A DNA stretch of 64,000 nt from Daucus carota subsp. sativus (Eukaryota; Streptophyta; Magnoliopsida; Apiales; Apiaceae), in NCBI RefSeq assembly GCF_001625215.2, contig NC_030384.2:31484527-31548526 (forward strand), read 5' to 3'. Both the position numbers and the translations under genes were made by a program. Shown here in pieces: positions 48,718 through 62,800 of the stretch; positions within the stretch are counted from its first letter, which is position 1, and each line of letters begins with the position of its first letter. The notes below the pieces were generated by a model. The model was given only the letters and a program-made list of their open reading frames with translations. It was not told the DNA's origin and ran no database searches.

Positions 48718-51700
48718 TTGTGGTATGGCTTTTTGTTTTCATTTTCGGGTTTTACTAAGGTTTTGTCATAAAATGTGTTGCAATGTGCCAGAGTTATAAG
48801 TATGTGTTGTTATGATATATTCTCATGTTCAAGCGTATTTGGTTTTATCTGGCCACATGCTTGTGACTCTTCCAGTTGGGTCAGATGGTTATCAACAATG
48901 ACACCTTTTCAACTTAAATCAATGTATGCTTGGAGTTTATGTAGCTTATTCATGCCATTGATCACCATATGAATCACAGTGTGCTAGTATGTGTACACGT
49001 TTAATGTGTAAAGGTGGATTTGAATGTTCTAATCAACATGAAATGAACCATTTTGGTGTTTTGGTGCTGTAATAATAAGATACAATTTAATTAAACACGT
49101 GCATAGTTTATAATTGACTTGACAGAATGAAGGATGCATGTTATGAATGTTTTTTTGCTCATTTTCGTTAAATGCATCATCATCATGGACTTCCTTTTAT
49201 CTGATATTACAGATTCTTAAGTGTATAGCGATTGCCGAGATGTGATATAGCTGACAAATTGAGTTGCTACTGTTTATGAATTGTACTATAATGGTGCGAC
49301 ATCTGTTAACATCCTTGTTCAATGTATTATATTGTATGATGCTTATAAGCTTCTATAGTTCAAAGCTGAATTCTCCAGGGAAGTCCAACAAAACATCAAT
49401 AAATTTGGAGAGCCAGAAAGTTTGTTAAGGATATGTTGAACTATAACAAACATGCAATTCGAACATAGGAAGCCGAACTATTAGTATTGGATTGAGTTTG
49501 AAGAAAAACGATCATTGAATTTTTTGAAAATTTGCAAGCCTTTGGGAAACCAGAAGTTCAAAATTTCTAGTGACATCTGCTATATACTAAACTACACTAT
49601 ATTTTAATTTTAAAGCATATTAAAAAGTAAAAATGATTCAATATTGAAAATTCTTGTATTTGTTTGATTTATTGTGGAAATTTGTGATTTTGGGCATCCT
49701 TCGACAGACCACTGTTTTTAATAATTTCAAATTTAATCACAGAGTTTCAGGGATTGAGGGAGGAAATACATTATTGTTTGATGGTTAAACAATAGTTGAT
49801 AATATATAGGCTAGGCATTTGTGGTTGAAAAGAGTCGGTTAGTTTAGATTTTTTTTCTTACCCACCCATATCATATTCTATCAAGGTATGCCCTTTCTTT
49901 CTCTTTCCAACACGAACACCTTAATTTTCTTAACTTAAGATCTTTCCTGATCTAGCTCTTTAACTTATAATAACCTGACCCAGTTTTAGATTCTGTCTAT
50001 TAGTAAGATCACCTAGTATTTAGTATTGGGGGTACTATATATGTCTTAGAGCTTCAGTCCTAGACGTCTTTTCTTTATTTTCTTTCCAAGAGCCTTCCCA
50101 TAACATGAACATGGCCCAATAGTTGAGGCTTTATAGTTCGGACACAGTTTCTTTCAACATGGTTTATGTTTATTACATATGGTAATATATAGAAGTTGAA
50201 ACAATTGATGAAACTAGCCTAAATGGAATCCCTTCTATGGGATTATTGCTGCAAACATAAGAGATGGATAGTAGGTTCTTAAACTGTGGTATTAGCTCTG
50301 CACGTACTTATATTGAACTCCTACCTTACTAGCATCTTCCTCTGTGACTTTAATTTGTCATATACTAGAATATTTCTTGTGTTAAAGAGATTTGTTGATC
50401 CCTAAAAAATATTGTGACATGATTTAGTACTTTTTATGTTTGTTGATCACTAGACAGATATGTAACATGATATTGATAAATCGAAACTATTGGGAATTAT
50501 TTAAAATCCTTAATTAGAAGAATTAAAATGATGCATAATTAATGAGTGAATCATGATCACTATTTTATTCGTTGTGACAATGATGATTTCGTCACAACAG
50601 TCCTGCCATGGTGCTTAACCTTTGACACTTCTATATGTATCTCTACAAATTACCTGTTGTATCCTTTAACATTTCCCTTTTAATATCTCAGGGACATATG
50701 GCATGGATGACGGAGCTGTAATAAAGTTACGGTTTTTCTCGGTGCACGGGAGAGATCTCTGCTATTTAGGTACTGAATTATTAGGAAGGAATGATCAGCG
50801 TTTGGGACTTGACTCTGTTGTAATGCAAATATTAGTGCATTGCCTTAAATGACGTCTTTTGGTTGTTGGCAAACATATATACTAGTATGCTTGCGCGCTG
50901 CTTATGGACATATTTTATTTCTTTTTAGTTGAAGATGCAAATAATTAATCATATTTTTTGTGTACGGGATTGTCTACACTGAATTATCTGGATGGTATTA
51001 TCGCCAACTCAGATATACAAGGGTTTTAGCAAATATAATGCTTTTTGTAACTTTTTTTGCAATTTACTATCTTCTGAAAATAAATATGAATATACTGTAC
51101 AACTAAATGCAACCAAACGAACATTCATATTTTTTGCAAAATTATATTATATGATGAAACGATGTTCCGAACTCGACATGATGGGACTTCTGCACTAAAA
51201 TCACACGATTCTCTATTGTTTCTTGTTTTAAAATTGTTTTAAAGAATGAACAATCTGTTCAGCAGAATTTAATTGTGAGTAAAGTATGTTGTAGCTAAAT
51301 TCTCCAAATTAACTTGGAATTTCAAAATCTGCTCCATGGCCAACGCCGAGATAGACGGTTTAGTTTCCTGGTGTTTTGCCAACTTTTTTGTCGTCCTTGG
51401 AGAACACGTTCCTGTATTATTACAGATTTTAAACGGAAAGCACTGCCTAATCATAAGACCTGGCTTCAAAATTTTAAACTTCTGTAATTCGTATTTACCA
51501 TAAATTGTTAATTGTTTTTTCTTTGGTAGAATACTTCAATTGTTATTTGGTGCAGTATTTCGCATAATGTGCATACGTTACTCGAGGGCATTTAGCAGAG
51601 AACTAAAGAAAAAACTTAATTTATGAATGCATAAATTACACAACCTACTACAGGCGGCAAATTTTACATTTCCAGTGTCAACAACATGCACTTCTTTTTC

Positions 51701-51897
51701 TTTCTTGAACTGATTCCACCCGATACGGGAATACTTGATTAAAGTACACATTAGGAAAGCATCAAATAAATTTCACGTTTAAGATCAAGTAGAAAGTCTC
51801 AACAGATTCAAATTTTGGAAATTGAGCAAGTACACGAGTATCTGCTTATCTATTTTCATAGATAGGCCCTGCAGCCAAAAAGACAGCACCAGATGTC
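48718..51897. other. Intergenic space between convergent genes
   Basis: It holds the 3' regions of prohibitin (+) and NBP35 (-). I found no further gene. Frames of 65-68 codons are AT-rich shadows. Confidence 0.6.
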
Positions 51898-54768
51898 TTA
51901 AGCATCATTTATCATATCTGGCATTTGTGTTGCTACCAGTTTCTCTATGATCCGCTTTAATGCAGGTGCACTCGCTCTACACTTGCTATCCGAAAAGCAG
52001 GACCTGCCTTCCTCTGCTGCTTTACACAACTGAGGGTCTAATGGTACCTTGCCAAGAAAAGGTACACCCATGTCTACACACATTTTTTTAGCACCACCAC
52101 CACTGCTGTCGAACACTTCACTGCAAGCAACCAAATTCAGAAGTTCCGGTGCTCTCTCTTTTATGAGATTTATTGCCCACTCTGTCACGTCTACTTCTTC
52201 ACCTATAGTTGACATCCGTGCAAATTTGAAATCTGGAACCGACTGAGACAATCCACTCATATTTTCAACTACCCCTAGAACTTTTATTCCAACTTTCTTG
52301 CAGAAACTAACCTCTTTCCTGACATCTATCAGGGAGACCTGTTGTGGCGTAGTGACTATTATAGCACCATCGATTCCTGTTTCTTGAAGGAACTGAACAA
52401 TTGATATATGTTCATCTGAAGTCCCTGGTGGAGCATCAACTACCAGGAAATCAAGCTCCCCCCAGTAGACGTCCTTCAGGAATTGCTTGATGATTCCGTT
52501 TTTGCGAGGGCCTCTCCATATGACAGCATCATCTGGATTGGGGAGCATGAACCCAATTGACATGACACCGAGATTGGACTCCACATAGACAGGAGACCAT
52601 CCAAGATTACTCTGGTGAATCTCTTGGCCTTCAAGGCCAAGCATTTTGGGAATGCTTGGACCACATATATCAATATCAAGGAGACCCACTTGAAAGTCCA
52701 TAGCTGCCAGTGCATATGAAAGTTGAGCAGAGAATGTGCTCTTGCCAACCCCACCCTTTCCAGATAACACTAGTATCTTGTGTTTTACAGTAGCCATTCT
52801 TTCTGCAATTGCAACCAAATCTGCGAAACAAATTCAGCAGTAAAATGAGATTGTAGCATTAACAATGGGCAAGTAAATCTTCAACTAGAATACCACTTTT
52901 AAGGAAATAGTAATCACAAGACACTAAATTTTACTTTTATAATTAAACTTAGTTGCATGAATCAACTGTGAAAGGTTACCTATACATATTACACAATGCT
53001 CATCAACTATTACAAATTTTGAATAAAATACTAAATATCAAAGGCACGTCAAGAAACTATAATAGCATAAACCATCCTCTGAAATGTTTCATGAAAAAAT
53101 TATTGTCATAGATCATCTATCAATATTTTGCCTAGCAGTTGAAGCCTTCATAGCTACTAGAAGGCAATGCAGCCATTAAAAAAGGTTATATAAGAACCCG
53201 TCGCTCTACTTTCTTTTAGTGGGCAACAAAAACAAAAAGAGATTGTTTTGAAAGTGAACTACTTCAGGGTGATCTTTCCAGGAAAGAAAGAACTATAACA
53301 AATTTTACATATTAAAGAAGTTGTGAACACCAATATGCCACAATACTAGAGGCCAGAGGGAGGCACCAAATTCGACATCCAGATGAAATACACGTATGGA
53401 AAATCATCCTGGTAGAGAGTAAACAAATATTGCACGAGAATAGGCCTATTTAATCTGTGTTGGGAGATTTGCATCTCATAAAAGAATTTTATAAAATAAT
53501 ATTATACACAAGTCCCACAATAAGAACCCTGTGTTTTTCTGTAAACATATTGAATTGGGATAGTTTGGCGAGGGGTGGCAATATCAGACACGACCCGAAA
53601 CCCGACACGAACCCGACCCAACCCGAAACCCGATTTACTGAGACAGAAACCCGAAAGTGACCCGAAAATCACCAGATTGACCCGAAATGGACCCGAAATG
53701 AGAATTTCATTTCTAATAACTTCAATTTTCAGTTTTATTCAATTTCAAGTGATTTTAGCTTGACCCGAAATCGACCCGATTGCTGCAAAGAGGGCTATAA
53801 CCAGAGGGGGCTGTTCTGGCATGCCAAAAGGGAACAACCCTTGTCCCTACTGAAAGAACCACAATTTGCCACAATGGCTTCTATTTATTCTAGTGTGGTT
53901 GGATTCTGGTCGAGTAAATCTAGTGCAATCTCTGTTCAAGCACTCTCTCTTGTATGAAGTTAAAGCATTACTCGAAAGAAAAGACATGAGAATGTACATA
54001 TATGTATACATACACAAAAAAACTAAGAGACTGTGAGCTAGATGATTCTTCATCTTTAAAACTTATAAAAGCATATTAACAGATATGCCCCATCAAGCTC
54101 TTCAGACTGAGAAGGGGCCATAACTAATATCATGAAATTTAAGTACCATAGGTGCACCAAATCTCAGAAGGTTATCTCCAATAAATTTGTGAGGCAGTAA
54201 GTAATAATCCAGTACTGCAGTGCTAACAAGGAGGTTATTTCCAATTGTGAAATCCTATGCTTTGAGTCCTGCAGAGGATGGGTGCAGCAGGCTAGGGATA
54301 TTTAACTCGACTGATATTCACATAATAGCATGATTTGAATATTAGGCCACGTCTCAAGGTTTCGGAACAGCCATATAACTAAAAATGAGATCAAAAAACA
54401 TTTGAGTCATTACTTGAAATGATCTTAGATGACAATATCCTCAAATTACTTAATTTGGACACTACTTAAGTATTGCCTCATAGATGAGCAACTAGTGATC
54501 GACCCCCAAAATAAGTTTCAGAGAACATATTAACAAGCAAGCAAAATATACATAATTAGTTAATTACTACATTAGCACACAACAACAATTGGAACTAGTA
54601 ACAACAATAATTAATATACCTCTTAAGCTTTTAGGTGAACTAGTAACTTAACAATTGGACTCGAGCTGCTTTAAATGCAAAAACATCAACACACACAAAT
54701 ATACATATACAGGCAAGGGCAAGTTAATAGGGGGGGGGGGGGGGGGGGGGGGGGAGAGCGAGCGAGCG

Positions 54769-54805
<37 letters not shown>

Positions 54806-55066
54806 CAGGGTCAGGGCCTTTGGGGGCGGAAGCACAAGCATCCTGATTAGGGCAGCCAGCACAAGCATCAGATTTACCAGCAGACTCCGATGCAGGACCT
54901 GGGCAATCTGTGGTATACCAAACATAAATTCCCCAATCAATAAACACATAATCATATAAAACATACATAAGAGAGACAGATTCTCAAGTTACTCACGTTC
55001 ATTGGCATCTTCAGGGATATTATTGTCACCGTTCTCTCTAGCACCCTTCGCCATATCATCTGCCAT
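51898..55066 (-). CDS. NBP35: Cytosolic Fe-S cluster scaffold NBP35
   Basis: Three exons join to 364 residues: 55066-54997, 54907-54806 and 52820-51898. This Mrp/NBP35-class P-loop ATPase builds and passes [4Fe-4S] clusters in the cytosolic CIA pathway. N-terminal cysteines C25, C39, C42 and C48 (HCPGP...[10 protein letters not shown]) form the ferredoxin-like cluster site. The deviant Walker A is GKGGVGKST at 78-86, followed by [25 protein letters not shown] and [12 protein letters not shown]. After ENMSG there is no Cys-x2-Cys pair, unlike the yeast form; this is as I recall it for plant NBP35. The second intron (about 2 kb) begins at a CT microsatellite and carries a hAT-like MITE. Its donor is GG|GTTCTC, far from the usual GTAAGT, yet the joint restores [15 protein letters not shown] exactly. 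Confidence 0.96.
53571..53797. mobile_element. hAT-like MITE, copy 2, inside NBP35 intron 2
   Basis: The left end AGGGGTGGCAATATCAG and the series of GACCCGAAA words match the reverse complement of 31392-31640 closely. The right terminus has decayed after CGACCCGATTGCTG. The copy sits within the intron and does not touch exons. Confidence 0.75.
54730..54803. repeat. G25 / (GAGC)n / (GA)n compound microsatellite
   Basis: On the plus strand 25 G residues (54730-54754) are followed by four GAGC-type units and then about 13-14 GA units that run up to the NBP35 exon 2 donor at 54804-54805. The small frames on both strands here are low-complexity artefacts. G run length in such tracts is prone to sequencing error. 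Confidence 0.95.
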
Positions 55067-56131
55067 CTTCTCTTCTTCTTTCTTTTTTGTTGACAAACAA
55101 ACAATTAAAATTTGTAAGCTTTGCACTTCCCTTCTAAACAAAATATCTCCGCCGACTAGCTGCCTTCCCCGTTCCCACGATATCTTTTTCTCTTGTGAGC
55201 TATGACTAACCCATATATTTCGAAAAACATACGAAAAATCAATTTATTTAGGTTTGACTTTTAACTTGGAGGAAAATTTCTCTCTGCAAAAAAATATCAA
55301 AAAGTATATATAAGATTATTTTTCAGAAAAGAATAATCAGAAAAGCGAAGTTCTTAAAGTTAATTTTCCATGTTCTATTATTTATTGTTATTAAAATTGT
55401 TGAGAATATTTTTAAATCTAAAAATATTATCATATTAACATAGGAAAATTGTTTTGAAAATTTCAGAACACTCTTTTAGAGAAATTTTCAATAAAAATAT
55501 TTTGTTTTATAAAGATCATATAATATATAAATAATTTACTTTTTAAGTCCGGAAAATATGTATGATCATGTTTAAGTTGAAACATACCGGAGCCGTTTGG
55601 GTGAGCTTAAAATAAGTTCTTCTTTCTTAATATAAAAAAAGCGAAGTAAAAGTTAGAAATTAGTTAAGACTTATAAGTGATTAAAGTGTTTGGGCAAAAA
55701 GTAGAATTCATGAAACAAAAGTTAGGAATCCTAATTTTCTATAAGTGCTTCTCGACTTTTTACATAAACGGTACGAATAGGTGCTTCTAACTTAAAACAT
55801 CAAGAAACCGGACTTAAAACCCCACCCAAACCCCACGCAGGTTGGAAGTTGGAATATAGTTTTTTCCTTTTTTTTTTTTTTGCGTTATAGTACCAACATA
55901 GGAAATGTTTAAAAGTACACAATCAAAACCACATTCATGATTAATGTATCACATATTTTTCATTATTTATTAATGCATCTCTCTGAAAGTGCCTCTATGA
56001 GTACCAATTCTGCATTTTTTTCAATCATCCATTACTTCTGCTTCAACATAAAACATACAAACCAAATAAAAAAGACAAGAACGTTACAATATCACAGCAA
56101 CTCAAGTGACTAATTTTTATGGTAAGGAAAT
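55067..56131. other. Spacer with foldback element
   Basis: It contains the NBP35 promoter (minus-strand AAATATATGGG near 55210) and the G6PDH 3' region. At about 55588-55835 an element with ends GAGCCGTTTGGGTGAGCTTA and, inverted, GGGTTTGGGTGGGGTTTTAA is a probable hAT-type MITE. Its interior has AAGTGCTTCT/AGAAGT words typical of that group. Confidence 0.5.
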
Positions 56132-59100
56132 CTATAAGGTAGGAGGGATCCATATGTAGCCATGTGTTTGAACATAACCGGCCTTCTCAAGCAGCTTATC
56201 CGCTTCCGCTGGCCCTCTGCTGCCTTGCTTGTATGGAATTGATTTGAACTCTCCCCTGTCGATTCTGTGCAAGAGAGGAGTGAAAATCTCCCAGGCCGCC
56301 TGGTAGACAGAACATAAAATAAATATTTAGTACTATGTTGTGGTACACATGAGTATTGGTATAAAAGCATCAGGAGATCTGATAACATGTACCTTTAGTT
56401 CATCTCTCCGAACAAAATGTTGTTGATCGCCCCTTATCCTGTGGTGATAACATGAAAAAGGTTTCAAAAAGACGATTAGAGAAAAAATTAATTTATTGGC
56501 CAGTATTATATAGGGTGGGGGCTAGTAGCGAAATACACCAATTTGTATGAAGCCTACGTTTGTACAACAGGAATCATGATCTAGTATGCAACGTGAATGT
56601 TTGATAACTATCCGTCTATGCTTTTGAGAAATGACATGTTATAACATTAGTTTTGTGAGTTCATTGTATAAAATATACTTTATACTCCTGCTTCTGGATA
56701 GCTGCTAATATTGGCGACTCTGTAAATTCAAGATGCATACTTTATATTATAAATTTATAATCCAGCTTGCATATGCTCCAAAAGTATATTGCTGTCGTTA
56801 ACATGACCGCCCTTGGCGCAACTCTTATTGGTGGATTTTAGACACTAAGAGAGTGTAATCAGATAAAAGGAAGTTTTATTTGGTAGATTATAAGAAGGGG
56901 AAACATACGTGTCAAGAATTAGACGTTCATAGGCTTCTGGAATGGTAACTTCCTGATAACGTTGCCCGTATGACAAGTCCATCTCACTTTGAACAGTTGA
57001 CATCTTAAGTCCAGGTTGTTTGACCTACAGTAAAAAAGATATTAGCAAATTTATATAATCGCTGACATTTAAGAAGCTTATAATTCGATAAAATTCTACC
57101 TATAGTTGGGTTTATAAATCAAAGTGGAAGGTTAGAAACTTGTACCAAATTATAATTCAGTTTATATATGTGTATATATCTTATAACTAAATGAATCGCA
57201 AAATTTCTGCATAAGCAAATATAATCTTTCAATTTTTAAAATATATGAAATTCTGATTGCGAAGCAATCATAGGCAACTTATTACTAAACAATTTAAACA
57301 CTTTACCTCGAATTCTAGGTATGTGCCTAAAACAAATATGTCCAGAAACTAACTTTTATAAAAAGTTTAAGACGCATAAAGAAAAATCGGTCGCTTACTG
57401 TAAGCTTCATATACATTGCCTCTGATGGTTGTAGGCGGATTACAAATTCGTTTCTTCCTTGCTTATTACCTGCACAATAAGGTATTTGGTTATTCAAGTT
57501 CAGAAATCAATTTAAAACAACCAACTTAAACTTTGCTACAGAGATGCACCTAGTTCTAGTATATTATTTGTATGTTTCAGCTATTTTCGCGGTTGCTCTG
57601 TGATAAGAGTTAAAATTTTTAAGAATCTATCAACAAATAAGACTTCCATATTATCTTCACTTAACATATATCCAGTTTTGAAATGATAAGAATTTGTAAT
57701 GGAGATGTCGTGTTATTAGATTTATATCCTACTAAAACGTGTTGACATAAATTCAAAGTGATAATATACCCATTTTCAGACACCTAATGCTAACTGGGGA
57801 GGTGAAAGGAATTCTTTTAAACAATATTGCAATCATAGTATCAGTATCCTCAATCCTAAGATTTCATGATATGTTCAGCGAAAATCAAACAGAGATGATT
57901 ATAGAACTACATCTTCAAACTTAAAAGTCATTTAAGGAAATGCTCTGAGCGAGATCAGTGGGACTATAGTCTAATTTCTTGAGGGGAGACTCAATAAAAT
58001 TGTCAGCGGTTGCAATTGACTTGGTAGAAAATAGGAAGTGATGGCAAGTTATAAATAAATTACAGAATATGCATAGAACTCAGATGCCATACTTTTGAAT
58101 ATATCACCAGGAACATCCTTGAACTGCACTCGGATTTCTGCCTTTCTAGAATTCAAAGCTTTCCCAGCCTTGAGTATAAAGGGTACACCTGAAGCAATAA
58201 TAAATAAATGTTATTGCTTGCAAGAACAATAAATTGTATATGATATATTAAGCCAATGATGATGCTGAAAAAACTAAGAAGCTGGTCACAAGCCTCTAAA
58301 GTACACCCTTATTCTGTAAAAGACTTTTCCGCACTCTAGTACGAGGAAACATTTCTTTTGTTAAACTTAACTTGCAGATTTGTCTCGGTTTACTTGCTAA
58401 AGCTTTTATCTGTCCTTGCACTAGTCACATAACGTGCCCTTTTTATACTTAAAAAAGAAATACTTTAGTTTAGAAAATCTCACTTAATTTAAAATTGTTA
58501 ATTGGATTTTATAACACAAATCTTAGCACAGAAATCTTAATCATTACTTTCGGTACTGCTGGGGTACACAAATTTTCCATGCTGTAAAAGATTCTTCATT
58601 TTTGCCTAATTCAATGAGCAAACTCAAACGGAACTGTACTATTAAGAAAATGCATGAATCTATTTCCGTACCTTCCCATCTTTCGTTGTGTAATCTTAAA
58701 ACCATAGTAGCAAATGTAGGAGTATACGAGCCGTCAGGAACTGTTGGATCTTCTAAATAGCCCTCGTACTGCCCGAGAACAACCTCTTCATCTTTAATAG
58801 GAACTACAGATTGAAGAACCTGAATTTGCATAATATTTGTCAAGTAAATTGCTAATATTAAAAGAAATGAAAATTAATCGAAATAAAAGATGATAACAGA
58901 TATGAAAACTTTAAATGAAATTAGAAGTCTGACTGAGAACTATAAAACAATGAAAATTTATGTGGGCACTTTTTGCTTGTATGGATTATTATATAATAAG
59001 ATAGCAATAACTGTGCTGTATGGGTTATGGTGAAACAAGATGGAGTTGAAGGAAGTTTTAGTATAATTTACTCATGTAAAGGGATCAGAGGCTCTCTCCT

Positions 59101-60920
59101 TGGACCAAATAAATGAACCTTCTCTTTTCATTTTGCAAGGGTCAATTTTAATTCTTTTAAAATAAAATTGGAACTGTATAATCAAGAGAGCGAAAACTTG
59201 CTGAGGATCACATACAAAGAATAAAAAAGAAACATTAAAAGACTCAAACACACCTTTACTTTCTCATCTCGAATGTGCTCAGGTTTAAGAGAGACAGGCT
59301 TCTCCATAGCGACAAGGCATAGAACCTACATTACATAGAGAACTACATTAAAAATACAATTCATTTTGGAAACTGCAACAGAAGAAGAGATGGGAGGAAA
59401 AAATATGCTCTATACTGAGAACCGGTAAAGGTAGTAGTCTCTTGACTGCAGGCTGATACTCATAGTGAAGTTCAAAAAAAGTTTTGTAACTTGAATCGTA
59501 GTCATTTAGGTGTTAAAAAAAATTCAAAAAGATATTTATGAGACAAGTGCAGAAGGGTTTATATAACTCCTGGTTTCTATTTGAGTTAATGTCCTCACCT
59601 GCAATAGATGGTTTTGGATGATATCACGGATAATTCTGCATATATAAAGAAACAAAGGAGTGAATTAACACATGCATTACAAGTTACAATGAAGATTATG
59701 TATCAACAAATAACTGCCATTGTCACACAACATACCCATACTGATCAAAATATCCACCACGACCATCAGTTCCAAAATCTTCTCTAAATACAATCTGCAA
59801 GTGAAAGCGTAGAATCGAGAAGAAAAAGTTGAGCAAATTGATAATCGTCAAATACCATACTAAATAGGCAAAAAACAATAAGCCGCGTTATACAAAGAAG
59901 CAATGTTGTATCAAATAATGGAATCATGTTATGAACGCGATCAGTACCAAGTACCAACCCCAATAATTAGTTTCCATCTGGGAAATCTTATGTTTTAATT
60001 TTTTTAAAGATCTGTCAACCTATTTATTTGGAAACATATAAGATTATAAAAGATATGCAGTTCCCGAATTCTTCTGAAAAGAAATTAAACACTGTGACCC
60101 CCTCTGTTATGTAGACTCGGCTGGAAATGTCCACATAGATATGCGTTCAGGTGCCAGATTAGGAAATATGTAGAAAATTTTGTATGTTTGCAGCCCAAAA
60201 TGATGTATAGAGTCATCCCTGTCTATGTCGAGTATCCGACAAGGTACTTAAGGTAATATGCTTAGTTGAGGGTGACGCAAGTCACCACAAAGCAGGAAAA
60301 ATCGGGATCCTTTGGTATTTGTGTCCATATAGAAATGTGTTCAACAATTCAAGTGTCAGACTAGGAGATATTTCAAAATTTTTGTACATTTGTGGCCCAA
60401 AATGAAGTGAAGAGACGTAAATGTCCGAGTTTTGAGTGTCCGACACGGATTCGCGGAGTGAAATAAAAATTTGGAGGTTATGCAGCCACATAGGTCCCCA
60501 CAAAGCAGGAAAATTAAAATCTTTTGGTATTTTGTAATATAAAATCATGAAAAAAGATAGAAAGCTACAATTGACACGCAAGGTTGCAAGCTTAGCTACG
60601 ATGCAAATGCATTTAATTAGGAAAGAAAAAAGAATCACCAACCCACCTGAATATTATCAATGTTGTCACGATTCCAGAGTGGCATGAAGAAACGATTTGC
60701 GAATCGAAGTACCAGCTGCACAGGAGACATCCAAATACAATAAGGATAACAATACACGACAACTAAAGCATTGAATGTTGAAACTATCTCGACATTTATT
60801 ACCAAGTTCTGCACCAATTCTTTTCCCAGATAATGATCAATACGGTAAATCTGGGGCTCTTCAAACAATTCCCCTATCTGGTTACTGAGTTGCTCAGCCG
60901 ATTCCAGATCCCTGCCAAAG

Positions 60921-60958
<38 letters not shown>

Positions 60959-62226
60959 AGCTGAAATGGTACATAGACATATTGTAACTTATATTACTTA
61001 AAATAGCATATACAAGTATTTGATAATAATTTGTTTTAACTTAGGCTTCAGATTCCCTGTTAATTCCCTAAACATAAAGCTCTTTCCATATTAACCTTTT
61101 CTAGGATTTTCTTACATAACCATATTTAAAAGTCTGGATAAAACATTTAAACCTGACAAAGTTTAGTTCAATTAAAGGACAGACAGACTACTAACTAAGA
61201 GGAAACAGTAGACTAATCAGAAGACAATTGTGTCATGTTGAAACATACATTTATTCATGCAGCATTTCTTGATCATCTTGCAGACAGGAGGATATACTGA
61301 TGGAGGTAGAGCAAGGTAAAAGAGTCTGCGGGATGATCCTTCTGTGCTATTTCTGTATATCTCGTGCGCAGATATTTCCTTGTCCAGTAATTGATAACCC
61401 TCCTCGGTATCATAAGATCCGCAAACATATTTGATCTGCGTGATTGGTAAGGAGTCAATAAAATTGACACAAATAGATTATGTAGCCATGTAGGTGACCA
61501 TTTGATAAACAAAGTGACAACTTCTTTACTAACCAATTGCAGAAAGTTAGTCAAATCTTCTTCATGCCCCTTAACAGTATTCTTGCTTGGAACAAGATAT
61601 CTGCAGTTACCATTATACAAATCAGTTGATCCATCATAGTTACTCCAATGTGTTACACTCAATATCAACTGGACTATAAGATACATATTAAGTCGCAAAT
61701 AATTTTGGCGCTGAAAAGTATCAGAATTGATTCTTAACATATATTTTCACTCCGAGTAAGTAGTAACTTATGAGCCTGATATACAGCTCTTACCCACGAA
61801 TTCGTTCTCTCAACTCTTCGTCTGATATTTTTGTCCTTGCATACCCGAAAATGTAAACTTCATGTGATTGCAAAAACCCCTGTGCATATCCATTCAAGTT
61901 CCAAGTCAGCACAAACCAAATTAGATATAAATTACCATCTACAGCACAAGCTTCCATGAATATGTTAAAACAGAACTGATATCATCTCAGCCTACTCATC
62001 AAATAAAACCCCCATATTCATTAAACAAGAAACTTCAAGGCAATTTTGAGCAAACCTGCCGATAGAGATTAAACAGTGCAGGAAAAGTCTTCTTCTTGGC
62101 AAGATCACCAGAAGCACCAAGAACAACAATGGAAAGACACCCAATTTCAGGCACATTCTCTTCTTTCAAAACAGAATCATTTCTAAGAGGTGCTCTTTTT
62201 TCAATACTCCATTTTTCAGATGTCAT
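56132..62226 (-). CDS. G6PD: Glucose-6-phosphate 1-dehydrogenase, cytosolic
   Basis: Fifteen exons join to 516 residues: 62226-62056, 61879-61794, 61600-61534, 61435-61249, 60960-60803, 60715-60647, 59794-59736, 59635-59599, 59325-59254, 58819-58672, 58188-58093, 57469-57399, 57024-56909, 56438-56393 and 56299-56132, all GT-AG. The enzyme oxidises glucose 6-phosphate with NADP+, the entry step of the oxidative pentose phosphate pathway. GASGDLAKK (37-45) is the coenzyme-binding loop. EKPFGRD (182-188) and RIDHYLGKE (210-218) are the substrate and catalytic signature, with catalytic His213. The protein starts [11 protein letters not shown] with no transit peptide, and the length of 516 is that of the cytosolic class (plastid forms are longer). 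The C-terminus ...GYIWIPPTL is typical of the cytosolic class. Intron 6 holds a degenerate repeat. No broken motif was seen. Confidence 0.97.
60130..60420. repeat. Degenerate direct repeat in G6PDH intron 6
   Basis: A block of about 95 bp (near 60130-60225, with GGAAATATGTAGAAAATTTT and CAGCCCAAAATGATG) recurs at about 60320-60417 (GGAGATATTTCAAAATTTTT, GTGGCCCAAAATGAAG). The spacing is about 190 bp. CACAAAGCAGGAAAA also repeats at about 60287 and 60498, so the duplicated stretch is longer than the first block. Confidence 0.6.
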
Positions 62227-62800
62227 CTTCTATCTGATTTCACATACAACCACCAAACGTTACAATAAAAAACCATATTTGACTAAATATTCAGTAACAT
62301 CATTATCAATAATTCAAAATTTAATAACTAATATTAAGGAAAAAATCAAGAAAGCTCAAGCCTCAAAAGGGTATTTAAAATCACTCCGTTTGAGCTCAAT
62401 TCGCATCATTTGCATACAAAATAAACATAAAGATCAAAACTTTGTGACAGTTCTTGAACAAAAAATCATCACCAATAAATATAAGATCACAACATTAAAA
62501 AAATGAACATAAAGAGCAAGAAGATCAGACCTGAAAGCAAATGATGCTTAAAGAAAAATATTAATGTTGCAGGGAGCAAAAAGTCTGGGAGAGAGATGTA
62601 GTACCTAAAACAAATGATCTTGGTATGTATATATACACACGAGTAGAAAGAAAGATAGATACAAAGAGAGAAATGTAAGCAATAAGACTTTTATTTTCAA
62701 GCAGGGGTTGATGATTCATTCGATTTTTACAGCATTCTAAGCACCAACTAACTTTGTCCTCGTGTCTGCTGTTTTTTTAATTGTTTCATTTATCATTGTT
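62227..62800 (-). promoter_or_regulatory. G6PDH leader and probable promoter
   Basis: Minus-strand TATATATAC near 62625-62634 could be the TATA box, about 400 bases upstream of the ATG. A pyrimidine tract ending in TTTCAG at about 62531-62540 is a possible acceptor of an intron in the leader. The 136-codon plus-strand frame at 62096-62506 runs antisense to exon 1 and is rejected. Confidence 0.4.

Noticed and set aside
54648..54968. Frames of 92-106 codons on both strands over the microsatellite
   Set aside because: Low-complexity Ser/Leu, Arg/Glu and Pro/Gly runs from the repeat. The real content is NBP35 exon 2.
62096..62506. 136-codon plus-strand frame
   Set aside because: It overlaps G6PDH exon 1 in antisense and then continues in AT-rich leader DNA with no recognisable features.
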